From: Pseudoalteromonas umbrosa
GTDB taxonomy: Bacteria; Pseudomonadota; Gammaproteobacteria; Enterobacterales; Alteromonadaceae
Assembly (NCBI RefSeq): GCF_030125375.1
Contig: NZ_JASJUU010000001.1
Location: 620,001-684,000, forward strand
Reading direction: 5' to 3'
Length of the DNA stretch: 64,000 nt
The first letter of the stretch is position 1. Each line of letters begins with the position of its first letter. Shown piece by piece: positions 1 through 9,500 of the stretch. The notes below the pieces were generated by a model. It saw nothing but the letters and a program-made list of their open reading frames with translations, was not told where the DNA came from and did not search any database. Position numbers and translations under genes: made by a program.

Positions 1-1182
1 TACCGAGAAGCTGAAAGTTACTCTCAAAGTGTGCTTAATTCACTCAGTGAAATGAGAGATAAAACCAAACTGTCTTTAACTATGTCGCAGCAATCTACTG
101 AGGAGCTAATCAAGAATGCTAAGACGGGTAGTATCTTAGTGGTTTTAACTCTGGTTGGGCTAGCAATTATCATTGCGACATCGACTAGCAGGGCAATGTT
201 GATACCCTTGTTATCAGTTAATAAAGTATTGAACTATCTCGCTGTCGGTGACTTTTCCCTTGATATCAAAAAACGCAGTGATGATGAATTTGGCAACTTG
301 GTCGATAACATCAAAAAAGTACAAACGAGTTTGAGTGAACTTCTTCATGACGTTAATCTTAAAATTAGTGAACTAAACGCATTTTCTGAAAAATCATTGC
401 AAGAGAACAATGGCCTTGCAGGGCGCTCTTCATCTCAAATGGTACGCATGGACGATGCGACTAGCTTGGCGCAAGCGGTTTCTAAATCCGCTGTGCAAGT
501 TTCACTGAGCGCGAAGCAAAGTTTGGATAGCCTGATGCAGGCAAATGAGTTTGGCGCACAAGCCTCGAATGTGGTGGTAGACAACCAATCTCATATTCAG
601 TCGCTAGAGAATAAAATGAATCAGGCTGTTGAGGTCATGTCTAGCTTAAGTGAACACAGCGCCAATATAGGAACTATATTAGATACAATCGTCTCGATTG
701 CAGAGCAGACTAATTTACTTGCTTTAAATGCAGCAATAGAAGCGGCAAGAGCTGGAGAGCAGGGTAGGGGGTTCGCAGTCGTTGCTGATGAAGTTCGTAC
801 TTTGGCTTCAAGGACTCAGGATTCTACAGAAGAGATCAATAAGATGATTTCATCTTTACAGCATGATACAAAACGCGCAGCCGAGGTCATCAATAGTGGG
901 CAGGCTGATGTATCTGAATGTGTAGCGCAAATAAAAGTGCTTGCAATGGATATTGATCAGATAAGTAATTCATTAGTCGAAGTTAATGACTTAAGTAAGC
1001 AAGTGGCAGAATATGCGCACTTGCAAGAAGAAGATTGCCAGCGTATCGAAACAGTGATGTTAGAAGCCAAAGAAGTGGCGAGCTGCAATGTGTCATCGAC
1101 AAAAGCGTTGGCAAAAGATGCTGAATCTTTGACGAATCTAGCGCGGTTTCTAGCTCAGCTGGTGGCGCGTTTTAAACTATGA
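1..1182 (+). CDS. Methyl-accepting chemotaxis protein, 5'-truncated by the window edge
   Basis: The reading frame is open from base 1, so the true start lies outside the window and only the C-terminal part is present. What remains shows a short periplasmic tail, one membrane span ([19 protein letters not shown]), a HAMP linker, and a full cytoplasmic signalling domain with the conserved hairpin tip motif [20 protein letters not shown] followed by [15 protein letters not shown]. The family forms arrays with CheW and CheA and converts ligand binding into control of CheA autophosphorylation. The ligand cannot be named because the sensor domain is missing. The gene converges on the peptide-modification operon to its right and is probably unrelated to it. 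Confidence 0.9.
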   Translation, partial: YREAESYSQSVLNSLSEMRDKTKLSLTMSQQSTEELIKNAKTGSILVVLTLVGLAIIIATSTSRAMLIPLLSVNKVLNYLAVGDFSLDIKKRSDDEFGNLVDNIKKVQTSLSELLHDVNLKISELNAFSEKSLQENNGLAGRSSSQMVRMDDATSLAQAVSKSAVQVSLSAKQSLDSLMQANEFGAQASNVVVDNQSHIQSLENKMNQAVEVMSSLSEHSANIGTILDTIVSIAEQTNLLALNAAIEAARAGEQGRGFAVVADEVRTLASRTQDSTEEINKMISSLQHDTKRAAEVINSGQADVSECVAQIKVLAMDIDQISNSLVEVNDLSKQVAEYAHLQEEDCQRIETVMLEAKEVASCNVSSTKALAKDAESLTNLARFLAQLVARFKL

Positions 1183-1324
1183 ATATTTATCAACTTTTAA
1201 TCGCTTATGTGTAAATTAATTAACCTAACGAAGTGATCATATCGATATAAACCTAATCATTAACGGTAACTGTAATTAAACTGCGCTATTTTTATACGAA
1301 TTCCGAGGCTTAGTAATCTGTTTC

Positions 1325-1350
1325 TGGATAGCTTAGCTATCTATTTTTGA
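1325..1350 (+). terminator. Possible weak Rho-independent terminator
   Basis: A short hairpin with arms GATAGC and GCTATC around a TTA loop is followed by TATTTTTG, about 140 bases after the receptor stop codon. The stem is only six strong pairs, so the call is tentative. A second, imperfect inverted repeat lies at about 1356-1407. Confidence 0.35.
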
Positions 1351-1415
1351 TTACCTTTGAAGACTGAAAAGCATCTCATTACTTTAAGCTTGACAGTCTT
1401 TTTCAAAGCAAATAA

Positions 1416-1997
1416 TTACGACTTTGCTTGTCTGAGCATAGGGTAAATAGTAGGAGAGTTACCTGCAGAAACTTCCCCTAGGACTTTAAATCCAAAACCC
1501 TCATAAAAGCTAATATTTCTTGCATTAGTGGATTCTAGGTAAGCTATTTGCTTTTCAGAGTCTATTTTTGATAATGTGTGGAGCATCAACTTAGTTCCTA
1601 GCCCTTGATTCTGAAGGTTTGGCAAAACACCTATTACAGGTAGGTACCAACACTCTCCCGGATGGTAAGCATCAAATTGTTCAAATATGCTAAAAAGAGC
1701 TTCGCTAGTTTCTTTAGATTGAACGGTATTGGAAATAGCATCAATGATCGCATGTTCATTAAGTTCCACGTTAGGTTTAACCCATGCTGAAACCGCGTTA
1801 AGAGAATCATCAGTATAGAAACTACCATTGTCGTAGCTTTGTTGGGTAAAAGCCCTAGCAAATATTGGGTAAGCTTCCAGTCGAGCACTTTCGGTAGGGT
1901 ACATCCAACTCCATACTGGGTCAGCCATAAATGCTTCTGTAATGGTGTTGATAGCTTGAGAAAATTCGTTTTCACTTTTGAGTGTTTTTATGTTCAT
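1416..1997 (-). CDS. GNAT-family N-acetyltransferase, last gene of the TOMM-like operon
   Basis: A 193-residue protein with the GNAT fold. The acetyl-CoA pyrophosphate-binding motif is visible as VLPNLQNQGLGTKL (Q-x-x-G-x-G/A type), followed by the late-family signature ESTNARNISFYEGFGF. GNAT enzymes move an acetyl group from acetyl-CoA to an amine. Its start codon overlaps the stop of the upstream reductase gene by four bases (ATGA), so it is translationally coupled to the modification operon. In that setting it could acetylate the peptide product or its N-terminus, or serve as self-resistance by acetylating the product; both are inferences. The substrate cannot be read from the sequence. 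Confidence 0.85.
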   Translation of the reverse strand: MNIKTLKSENEFSQAINTITEAFMADPVWSWMYPTESARLEAYPIFARAFTQQSYDNGSFYTDDSLNAVSAWVKPNVELNEHAIIDAISNTVQSKETSEALFSIFEQFDAYHPGECWYLPVIGVLPNLQNQGLGTKLMLHTLSKIDSEKQIAYLESTNARNISFYEGFGFKVLGEVSAGNSPTIYPMLRQAKS

Positions 1998-2974
1998 TTA
2001 GATATTTTCCATATTCTATGATCAATGTCTTTTGACTGAAGGGTTTTAGTATGATTCGGTAATAAAGCTTCCCAGGCTCTGCTAACTTTTAAGTAACGCT
2101 CATAATATGCCTTACATTCATCAAAATTTGATTCTATAAGCTGAGTTATAATATCTTTGTTTGCGTCAACTCTATAGTTGGCGACATCCAGCTTTTTATT
2201 TTTGTCCTCAAATAGCTCATGAATTGTATAATCTGCCGGGTAATTCGTTGAGTATATCGGGGCCCAAACTATTGGGCCAAAGCTGTTTGCAAGTAACAAG
2301 TTTCCAGTATTAAAGTTAACTCGGATTGAATGACCAACTATACAATCAGAGCTATCATCTAATTCATTTTGCCAAGTCTGTAAGTTTAAGACGACATTTT
2401 TCCCACTAATATTGAGAACATGGTTCAAATGATTATCGCCTAAATTAGTAGTTGATATAACGTTTATATCATCTAAACCAACTAACTTCTCAATAATGTC
2501 TAGGGTTGAGAAAAGGGTTCTTGAATTAGCGCTTACTTCGATTAGTTGAACTTCTGAATATTTAGAAATATTTTCAAAGCTTGCAATAAATTTTTTTATA
2601 GGAACCGTACTAGTGAAATGTGTATTTAATAAAAAAGGAATTTTATGTTTATTTGATAGCGAGATTATTGATTCTAAATTATGGGTTTTTATTGGATGCT
2701 CTAATATAAAAGGTATTTTAGAATCAAATAAAGCTTTTGATAGCTTAGTATTAACATCATCGTTAGTAGCTAAAATGGCCAAATTACTTTCTGATATGGC
2801 TTCTTCGAAATTTTTGTAAAGAGGTATTGAAAACTTTTTTGAAACTTGCTGCGACTTTTGGCTTCCTCTAGCAAATAAGTTGACAACTTTGCAGTTTTCT
2901 ATATTACAAGTTGCGGGGATGTAAGTTTCCCCATAATTGCTACCACATAGTGTTATTAATGTCTCATTTTTCAT
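1994..2974 (-). CDS. Gfo/Idh/MocA-type oxidoreductase resembling thiazolinyl imide reductase
   Basis: I place the start at 2974, giving 326 residues, because that ATG overlaps the YcaO stop as TAATG; an in-frame start at 3031 would run 58 bases into the YcaO gene. The N-terminus has a dinucleotide-binding loop in the form CGSNYGETY (residues 10-18), then FARGSQKSQQVSKKF and PLYKNFEE, and EHPI at residues 92-95. This pattern, with CGxxxGxxY in place of the usual GxGxxG, resembles the thiazolinyl imide reductases YbtU/Irp3 and PchG, which reduce a thiazoline to a thiazolidine with NADPH in yersiniabactin and pyochelin synthesis. Beside a cyclodehydratase that makes azolines, a ring-reducing role is an attractive inference. 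Assignment to the broad Gfo/Idh/MocA fold is firmer than the subfamily call. Confidence 0.7.
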   Translation of the reverse strand: MKNETLITLCGSNYGETYIPATCNIENCKVVNLFARGSQKSQQVSKKFSIPLYKNFEEAISESNLAILATNDDVNTKLSKALFDSKIPFILEHPIKTHNLESIISLSNKHKIPFLLNTHFTSTVPIKKFIASFENISKYSEVQLIEVSANSRTLFSTLDIIEKLVGLDDINVISTTNLGDNHLNHVLNISGKNVVLNLQTWQNELDDSSDCIVGHSIRVNFNTGNLLLANSFGPIVWAPIYSTNYPADYTIHELFEDKNKKLDVANYRVDANKDIITQLIESNFDECKAYYERYLKVSRAWEALLPNHTKTLQSKDIDHRIWKISK

Positions 2975-5043
2975 TATAAATATAACTCCAAAGGGTTTAA
3001 TTCGCCTTCTTTGTGTGCATATTCTAGCCATCCCATACTCAACGGAGTTTGATATAATCGATTGGTTCTATATCTAGGCCAAAAGTGACATAGTCCGGGA
3101 GTAATGACCTTGACAGTTTTAAGTGGAAGATGCTTCCTAGAGTAATCAAGTACGCAAGTTTCTACACCAATTTTAGCCAAACATTCGACAACCAAATTAA
3201 TTGCTTCTTTAATATTGTTGCCAGAGTAGCTTAGTTTTTTATTAACACGTCGATTTGCATGGGGTTGCAAATAGGGGAGGTAGCGTATTTTGTTGAAATC
3301 AAAAGGGCCAGTTACTTTGTCTTTAATGGTAACAAGTTGATACAACTCAGTTATGGCACGTGTGGCAGCAATTGCCGTATCAAAGTGAGCTCCAAATCCA
3401 AGACTAATTTCACGCGTATATTTATTCTGTGCCACTGCGACTACTGTACATATAGTAGTATCGTTGGTAACGTCTAGGAGCCAATAGTCCCACTCTTCGC
3501 CCAATGCATTATCAACTAAATGTCGAGTTTCTGGAGACAATATGGACTGGCTAATGCTAGGCACAGCAACTTGGTTGTACCACCATATAGATACAGCATC
3601 ACGCTCAATTACTTCAAAAAGGCCTTGTAAAATCGCTTCTTCAATAGAAGAGCCACAGGCATTACCATTGTGGCAGTACATAGAATATTTGTCATTTTCA
3701 AACGGTGTATTACCAAAACAAAATGTGGTTGGCATGTAAACGAATTCAGACTTTGTAAGTGACCATACTTTAGTCCAATTTATTTTGTCATTTTTATCGT
3801 AAGGTTTTACCCATTGTGGTGCAGTTTTACTAGGCCCGTCCGCTAATGCAAACTCTTCCATTTGTATGTCGCTAAACTCACATAAGTCAGCTGGCAAATA
3901 ATATCTTAGATCAAGTTCCGATGTTGAACTCAAATAAATTTTTTCGTTGTTATAAAATTGACCTGCTTTGCGTTCAAATGCTTCACCAATTGCACTACAT
4001 TTTGATTGTAGCTGTCCGCTTCCTTTTCCAAGTGAAAGTTCAACAAAGGAATCCTCATTTGGCAGTTGCTTCCCATTATAATTAAGGTAATACGCAGATC
4101 TATAGATTTTTAAATCTTCATTTTGTGAAATTTCTTCGAGCTCAGAGATAAATCCCGTAATTGGATTTACAAAAGGCATTACCCTATCTAATGTTTCGTT
4201 TCTAGATATTGAACGGTAACCTCCATCTGTATTATCTACAAAATATATATCTGAGAGAATTACCTTCCGAGGGGAGAGCTTTTCACCATGCTCGGAGCAC
4301 AAGAAGTTTAAGTTAACATCGAGAAGTTCAATAGTTGGTTCACTATACCTATTTAAGTATAAATTCCGACTTTCTGAAAAATAACTATCTATAATTTTAA
4401 AAATAGCACTGTTTTCATAGGTTGGGATTTTGATATCAGTGCCAATTTTTGTTCTCAACCAGTTAATTACTGGGGTTGAATTATTTAATGAGTGAGTAAA
4501 GCACTCGTAACATGCGGAGCCTCGCTCATTCTTAAAGTAAGGTGAAATAAAACAATTGGAGCCGTAGGGAACAATTATTGAAAAGCCTTGACCTTTCTCT
4601 TCAAGGTGACGAACAATTCTCTTAACATCAGAGGACTGTACGTCAGTGGCGATAATAAATCTCCAATTTGGGTCAGGGTTTAGATCACTTACTTTGTTGG
4701 CAATTTCATTCTGAAATGAACAGTCCTTTTTCAAGTAAAACTCTGACGTCCCTATTTTTTTGTTAATAAAATCGTCAGGTATTAATTGGTAGTCTAAGTG
4801 GTTTTCTCCTAGTAAACCTTTTTCTTCAAGTTCTTCTAATGTTCTTATTTTTTGTATTTGAGAATCAAAATCATTGTCTAACATTGCAAACTCTGCGGGA
4901 GTATGCTTTTTTAAAATTGCTTCATTTACATTAATGAATGCATCTGAATCAATACTAAAATATTCATCACTAGAAACGAAAATTGCGCCAAAGTTTTCGA
5001 TTTTATATATCGAAAACTTTGGATTCCAGTTCATTATATTCAT
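2974..5043 (-). CDS. YcaO cyclodehydratase fused to leader-binding/ThiF-like scaffold (TOMM maturase)
   Basis: A 689-residue protein. Roughly residues 1-95 resemble a peptide-recognition (RRE-like) module. Residues about 100-240 form a degenerate ThiF/E1-like scaffold with C178 and C181 in GSACYECFTHS. Residues about 300-689 are a YcaO domain of SagD type: LGKGSGQLQSKCSAIGEAFE around 338-357 and LFEVIERDA around 475-483 carry the acidic residues that bind Mg-ATP in the family. The C-terminus NPLELYL matches the Pro-rich C-terminal end typical of azoline-forming YcaO proteins. The known role is ATP-dependent cyclisation of Cys, Ser or Thr side chains onto the preceding amide. The fused architecture is that reported for TOMM clusters carrying kinase/cyclase fusion proteins. 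The gene begins 11 bases after the 504-residue gene. No FMN dehydrogenase is next to it, so products may remain azolines. Confidence 0.88.
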   Translation of the reverse strand: MNIMNWNPKFSIYKIENFGAIFVSSDEYFSIDSDAFINVNEAILKKHTPAEFAMLDNDFDSQIQKIRTLEELEEKGLLGENHLDYQLIPDDFINKKIGTSEFYLKKDCSFQNEIANKVSDLNPDPNWRFIIATDVQSSDVKRIVRHLEEKGQGFSIIVPYGSNCFISPYFKNERGSACYECFTHSLNNSTPVINWLRTKIGTDIKIPTYENSAIFKIIDSYFSESRNLYLNRYSEPTIELLDVNLNFLCSEHGEKLSPRKVILSDIYFVDNTDGGYRSISRNETLDRVMPFVNPITGFISELEEISQNEDLKIYRSAYYLNYNGKQLPNEDSFVELSLGKGSGQLQSKCSAIGEAFERKAGQFYNNEKIYLSSTSELDLRYYLPADLCEFSDIQMEEFALADGPSKTAPQWVKPYDKNDKINWTKVWSLTKSEFVYMPTTFCFGNTPFENDKYSMYCHNGNACGSSIEEAILQGLFEVIERDAVSIWWYNQVAVPSISQSILSPETRHLVDNALGEEWDYWLLDVTNDTTICTVVAVAQNKYTREISLGFGAHFDTAIAATRAITELYQLVTIKDKVTGPFDFNKIRYLPYLQPHANRRVNKKLSYSGNNIKEAINLVVECLAKIGVETCVLDYSRKHLPLKTVKVITPGLCHFWPRYRTNRLYQTPLSMGWLEYAHKEGELNPLELYL

Positions 5044-5054
5044 ATGTTAAAGGT

Positions 5055-6569
5055 TTATGAACAAGAGAATGGATAAGCAGGGCCTGTCGCATTATACCTA
5101 GCTAGCGCCATTGTGACACTGCTGATGTCTTTTTGATCAGGTGTATGGGGGACTTCAATTGTTGTCAAGTTTAGTATTGACATGTTGTTATCATATACAG
5201 AGCTTAAATCGTCAAGCTTATATGTATCAACATCTGGTGATAATAGCCTAATATTAAATACCCAAGGACATTCGTAATCAAAATGCTGCATAAAAATTGC
5301 TTTTAGTTCGTTATCATACTTTAGATTGAAAGCATGTAGTTCAGCAACTTTCTCATGAGATACAAACGAGGATAAGATATAATTTAGCTCATGAATGCTC
5401 GATACCGAATCCAATCCACAAAGAAGAGAAGTTTCATTTTTCATTCTTTGTGCATAATCCAACTTATCTCTTAAATCTTCATTCTCCCATAAGATAGAGA
5501 TCATTTTCATTAATACAGCACCAAAGCCCAAGAAAGTATTTTGAGATAGGCCTAAGTCATAATCATTACCACTTGGGTTTGTTTGAAGGTTTTTACCTGT
5601 ATAAACTTCTAATGTTGTGTCATCAAATTTAGGAGTGAATGGTTTCTCATTTAATGATATTTTAAACTTTCTATCATTATAAAAGCTATTTACAGAACGT
5701 TCTATAACTTCATTATTTTCAGAAGCTACATCAATTGAAACTAGGTCACTAGTTTTACCAAAAAAGCTAGGGAAATTTTGATAATATTGAGTTAATATCT
5801 CAGCCTTATCAAACTCATAATTAAACTCTTCATAATTTTGATCATTACCCGCTAGCTCTTGCGATTTAATATTTGAAGGAATAGAGATATAAAGTGCTTC
5901 CGTATTTGGCTTGGTCCATTGGTTATCGCCGTAATAGTTCCATCTGGCTGTAGGCTTTATAATTTGAATTCCAAAGTTTGCAAATGGCGTATATTCCTTG
6001 AAAGCGCAAAAAAAGTATCTCTGAATATTTAGGGGATTTAATGACTCAATAAAACCTCTTAAATGCCCATTTTTCTTTATAAGCGAGATAAGTTTAGTTA
6101 AACGTTCATTGCTCATTTGGGTGATAGACTTATTAAACTCTCTCAAGTTATAGCCTATCTTTTCATCTAAGTGTCGTAGAGTCCTATTAATTAAAGTGTT
6201 TCTTAATTCTTTCTCTATTTCTTGCTTTTCGATAATACTAACTAACTCAGCACGAGAAAAAGACTTAGATTGTGTAGTAAAATTTTCAAGTTCGCTTTTT
6301 AATTTATTTAATGTACTAGTCCATCCATGAGCTTGGCCTATTGATAAAAGACTTTCCAGAACGTCAAACAGTTCGCTTTTTTCGACTCTGTTAATTTTAT
6401 CTATAAAGTCATAGTAAATTTTGCCTTCGCTAGAGTGCTCTGTCTCTGATACCTTTTTTGATTCACTTTTCCATATTTCGGACACTGTTCTCATGAACAA
6501 AAATCTAAGTTTCACTAACTCTTGATCTAAGTTATAGTTTGTCTCACAATTCTTTAAATTATCTTTCAT
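5055..6569 (-). CDS. Putative TOMM substrate or partner protein with Cys/Ser-containing C-terminal tail
   Basis: I do not recognise a catalytic domain in this 504-residue protein. It is acidic and polar, with no signal peptide or membrane span, a helical N-terminal region (LVKLRFLFMRTVSEIWKSES near residues 19-38), and a Trp/Tyr-rich segment ending LYISIPS near residue 230. It ends in ALARYNATGPAYPFSCS, so the last three residues are Ser-Cys-Ser, the kind of residues YcaO enzymes cyclise. Position between the kinase fusion and the YcaO gene, and a tail of this sort, fit the BMA_0021/BMA_0022-type family that is annotated as the TOMM precursor in related Burkholderia clusters; I recall that family but cannot confirm membership. 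It has a good ribosome-binding site (AAGGAG) and overlaps the kinase stop by 11 bases. An alternative is a helper protein, with the true precursor elsewhere. Confidence 0.55.
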   Translation of the reverse strand: MKDNLKNCETNYNLDQELVKLRFLFMRTVSEIWKSESKKVSETEHSSEGKIYYDFIDKINRVEKSELFDVLESLLSIGQAHGWTSTLNKLKSELENFTTQSKSFSRAELVSIIEKQEIEKELRNTLINRTLRHLDEKIGYNLREFNKSITQMSNERLTKLISLIKKNGHLRGFIESLNPLNIQRYFFCAFKEYTPFANFGIQIIKPTARWNYYGDNQWTKPNTEALYISIPSNIKSQELAGNDQNYEEFNYEFDKAEILTQYYQNFPSFFGKTSDLVSIDVASENNEVIERSVNSFYNDRKFKISLNEKPFTPKFDDTTLEVYTGKNLQTNPSGNDYDLGLSQNTFLGFGAVLMKMISILWENEDLRDKLDYAQRMKNETSLLCGLDSVSSIHELNYILSSFVSHEKVAELHAFNLKYDNELKAIFMQHFDYECPWVFNIRLLSPDVDTYKLDDLSSVYDNNMSILNLTTIEVPHTPDQKDISSVTMALARYNATGPAYPFSCS

Positions 6570-9500
6570 TATTTTTTATCTCCTTTTTGATCATTTCACA
6601 GTGTAAAGTAGCATGCTGATTTACAAAACTTTCGAAGCTATTACTTTTAAACATAGATTCATTTTCTATTAACTTGTTTAATAATATTTCGTAATAATAG
6701 AGTTTTGAATCGTAGTAGTGTTGATTGAATCTATTTGCCAATGTAACTAGTTGAATTAACTTATCTCTTGCTTCGGTATATTTACCTTGTTTTATCAAGG
6801 TTTCTATATAATGGGATTGGTAATGGTATATAGAGAAATTGCTGTTATTCTCAATAAGCTTTTTAAAGCATAGCTCCATGTTTTCGGTCGAGTTATTTGC
6901 CCAATCACTTTGCATTAAACAATAGTACTCATAAATTGGAAGTTTATATTTTTTTACTAACTCAATAATTTTTATTGATAATTTTCTACAACGCTCTTTA
7001 TCTCGTGCATTTATGTGCACCTCATTTCTATACATCCAGGCTATGCCTAAGGTAGGAGGGTGCTCCAGCTTTGTAGCTTTATCGACTGCGATGTCACTCA
7101 TGGCATAAGCATTCTCGAAGTCATTAAGCTGTGAATATGTCTGTGCTAACAATGAGCGGCAGAAGACCTCAACATCAAAACCGTATGTACTTTCATGTCG
7201 TTCAATCGAGTAGTTGTCGAAAATTTCTATAGATTTTTTTGAAAGCTCTACAACGTTTAAGAAGCACCCTTGTTGTCCAACAGAAAATTCGTAGAATGCA
7301 GCAGCACAGTAAAAACAAGCCTTATGTATCGGTTTCAGAGCATTTATATTGCTCTGCATCCTATTTAAAATGGACGGCATTTCCTGAGCTTGACCAGATA
7401 CTACACAATTGAAGACCATCCACCATAGGTAAGTGTTCAGTTCATCATCCATTTTAAGGTTTTCATACAGAGTGATTAGTTTATTTGTGTAATCTAATAC
7501 TTCTTTAGACGCCCATCCTTTGGTGCTCATATGCGCATTTATTAGAACTGTATAGGCAGTTATTTTATATTTATTATTATCAACTTGGTGATTAAGTAAG
7601 CCTTCGAGTGGCATGAGAATAGCAATAGCTTCATGCGCAGCATGTTTGTGGTAAGCTTTTTCAGCAGCAGCAACACCGTACTCTATTGCTTTATCCTTAT
7701 CATTGGCAAGTCTAAAGTGTTCTGAAATTACTGCCAGTGAGTCTTCGCTCTGTGCTTTTTGTGACACAAATGCCTGCGCAACTTTGTTGTGCATTTGAGC
7801 TTTAGAGCTGTTTGTTATGCTTTTATATGCTGCGTCTCTGACTAACGCATGCTTAAAAATGTACGTATCTCTATGAACTCGCCTTTGGCGTATTACAAGG
7901 TCGCGAGATATTAGCTCATTTAAGTCATTTTGGATCTGTTGTTCACTCAAGGAGGAAGCTTGAGCAATTAATTCATATTCAAATTCCCTGCCAATGGTTG
8001 CGGCTAGTTGAGCAGTTTCTTTTGCATGAATTAAAGTATCCAGCTTTTGTTGAAGAGACTCTCTCAAGCTAGAAGGGACTTGGTCTAGGTTATGTGGTGT
8101 CGTAAATTCAACTTTGCCGCTAACTTGTTGTATCAACGCTTTTTGTTTTAGCATACCAACAAGTTCTTCTATGAATAGCGGTATGCCGTCCGTGCGTGAT
8201 ACTAATACATCAACTACCTGTTCTGATACTTCTAAGTTGTCGAAAAGCGTTTTTATAAATGACTGAGTTGAAGCTGTAGACAGCTTTTTGATTTTTATTT
8301 CTCTGGGAGATAATTTTGATATCGCGCTTGGGGCTGAATTTCTGGAGCTACTGAATATAACATCAGAACTACCCAATGAAGTTGATAGGAAACATATAAA
8401 CTCTATCGTTGTGCTGTCAGCCCAATGAATATCTTCAATGATGAAAAGCTTTTTCTCGCTGAGACTATGTTCAGTAGAGGTTAATAGTGCAGCAAGCCCG
8501 TGGAAGAGCAGTTCCTTTTGAGCTTCAGGGGGCAAAGTTGATGGCGCAATATCTATTAAGTCAACATTTAGCCAAACTAAAACAATGGGAAGTACTTTGT
8601 CTACGTCTATGTTTTCACTTTTCTTTTCTAAGCCTTTCGTCAACAGTGTTGAGATTAGGTTAGCGTTTAAATGGTTTGCATTGAACAGGAATTTTATGAG
8701 ATTTAAAATTGGATAAAGGGCATTATGTTCATGTTCAGGTAAACATTGTGCCACTAAATGTTGATACTTTACAGCATGACTTCTTATCTCTTGTAACAAA
8801 CGAGATTTTCCAATACCGGCTTCTCCACAGATATGAGAAATACTTGTTTTATTACTTATCTCAAATAGTGAAGATAGAGCTAACTTTAATTCGTTTTCTC
8901 TGCCCACAAGTTCATAATTGTTGCGAGTTCCTCGCATAAAGCCAAATGCCTCAACTTGTCGTTCACCTTTCAAGCCGAAAACAGGCTCAGGCTTAGGGGA
9001 CTGACCAAGCTTCAAGTCGACAAAATATTCAAACTCACTATATGGGTCTAGAATTGAGCGGGCGTCAGCGCTGCAAAGTATCTGTTTTTCTTTTGCTGTT
9101 CTAGCTAGAGTCATTGCCGCGTTAGCAACATTGCCATCTGGTACTGAACTAGCGTATGTAACAAATATTCCTGTGTGTATGCCTAAGTGAACATTGAGTT
9201 GGGCACCGTGCGCTTCTTTAATGAGTGCATTTCTTTTAGTCAAATCACTCACAATCTCTAGGGCGCTTCGCGCGCTTAAACGAGTATCGTTATCACTTGC
9301 GTTAGGGTAACCAAAATAAAACAATGATGTATCGGCCACACTCCCAACATGGTAGGCCCCAAATCTGATAGCAATATCAATACAATGATTTCTTTGTGAT
9401 TTAAATAACGTATCGAGTACTTCTAAATCGTGTTCACGATCGTCAGTAAAGGTCGTGCTGAAGCGCAACGCCAATACCGTTATTTGTTTGCGCTCTGTTA

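Noticed and set aside
1634..1975. 113-residue minus-strand frame inside the GNAT gene
   Set aside because: It is an alternative frame of a gene with clear GNAT motifs and has no family match.
2974..3031. Longer start of the reductase gene at 3031
   Set aside because: It would overlap the YcaO gene by 58 bases with a basic extension not seen in the family; the TAATG coupling at 2974 is far better.
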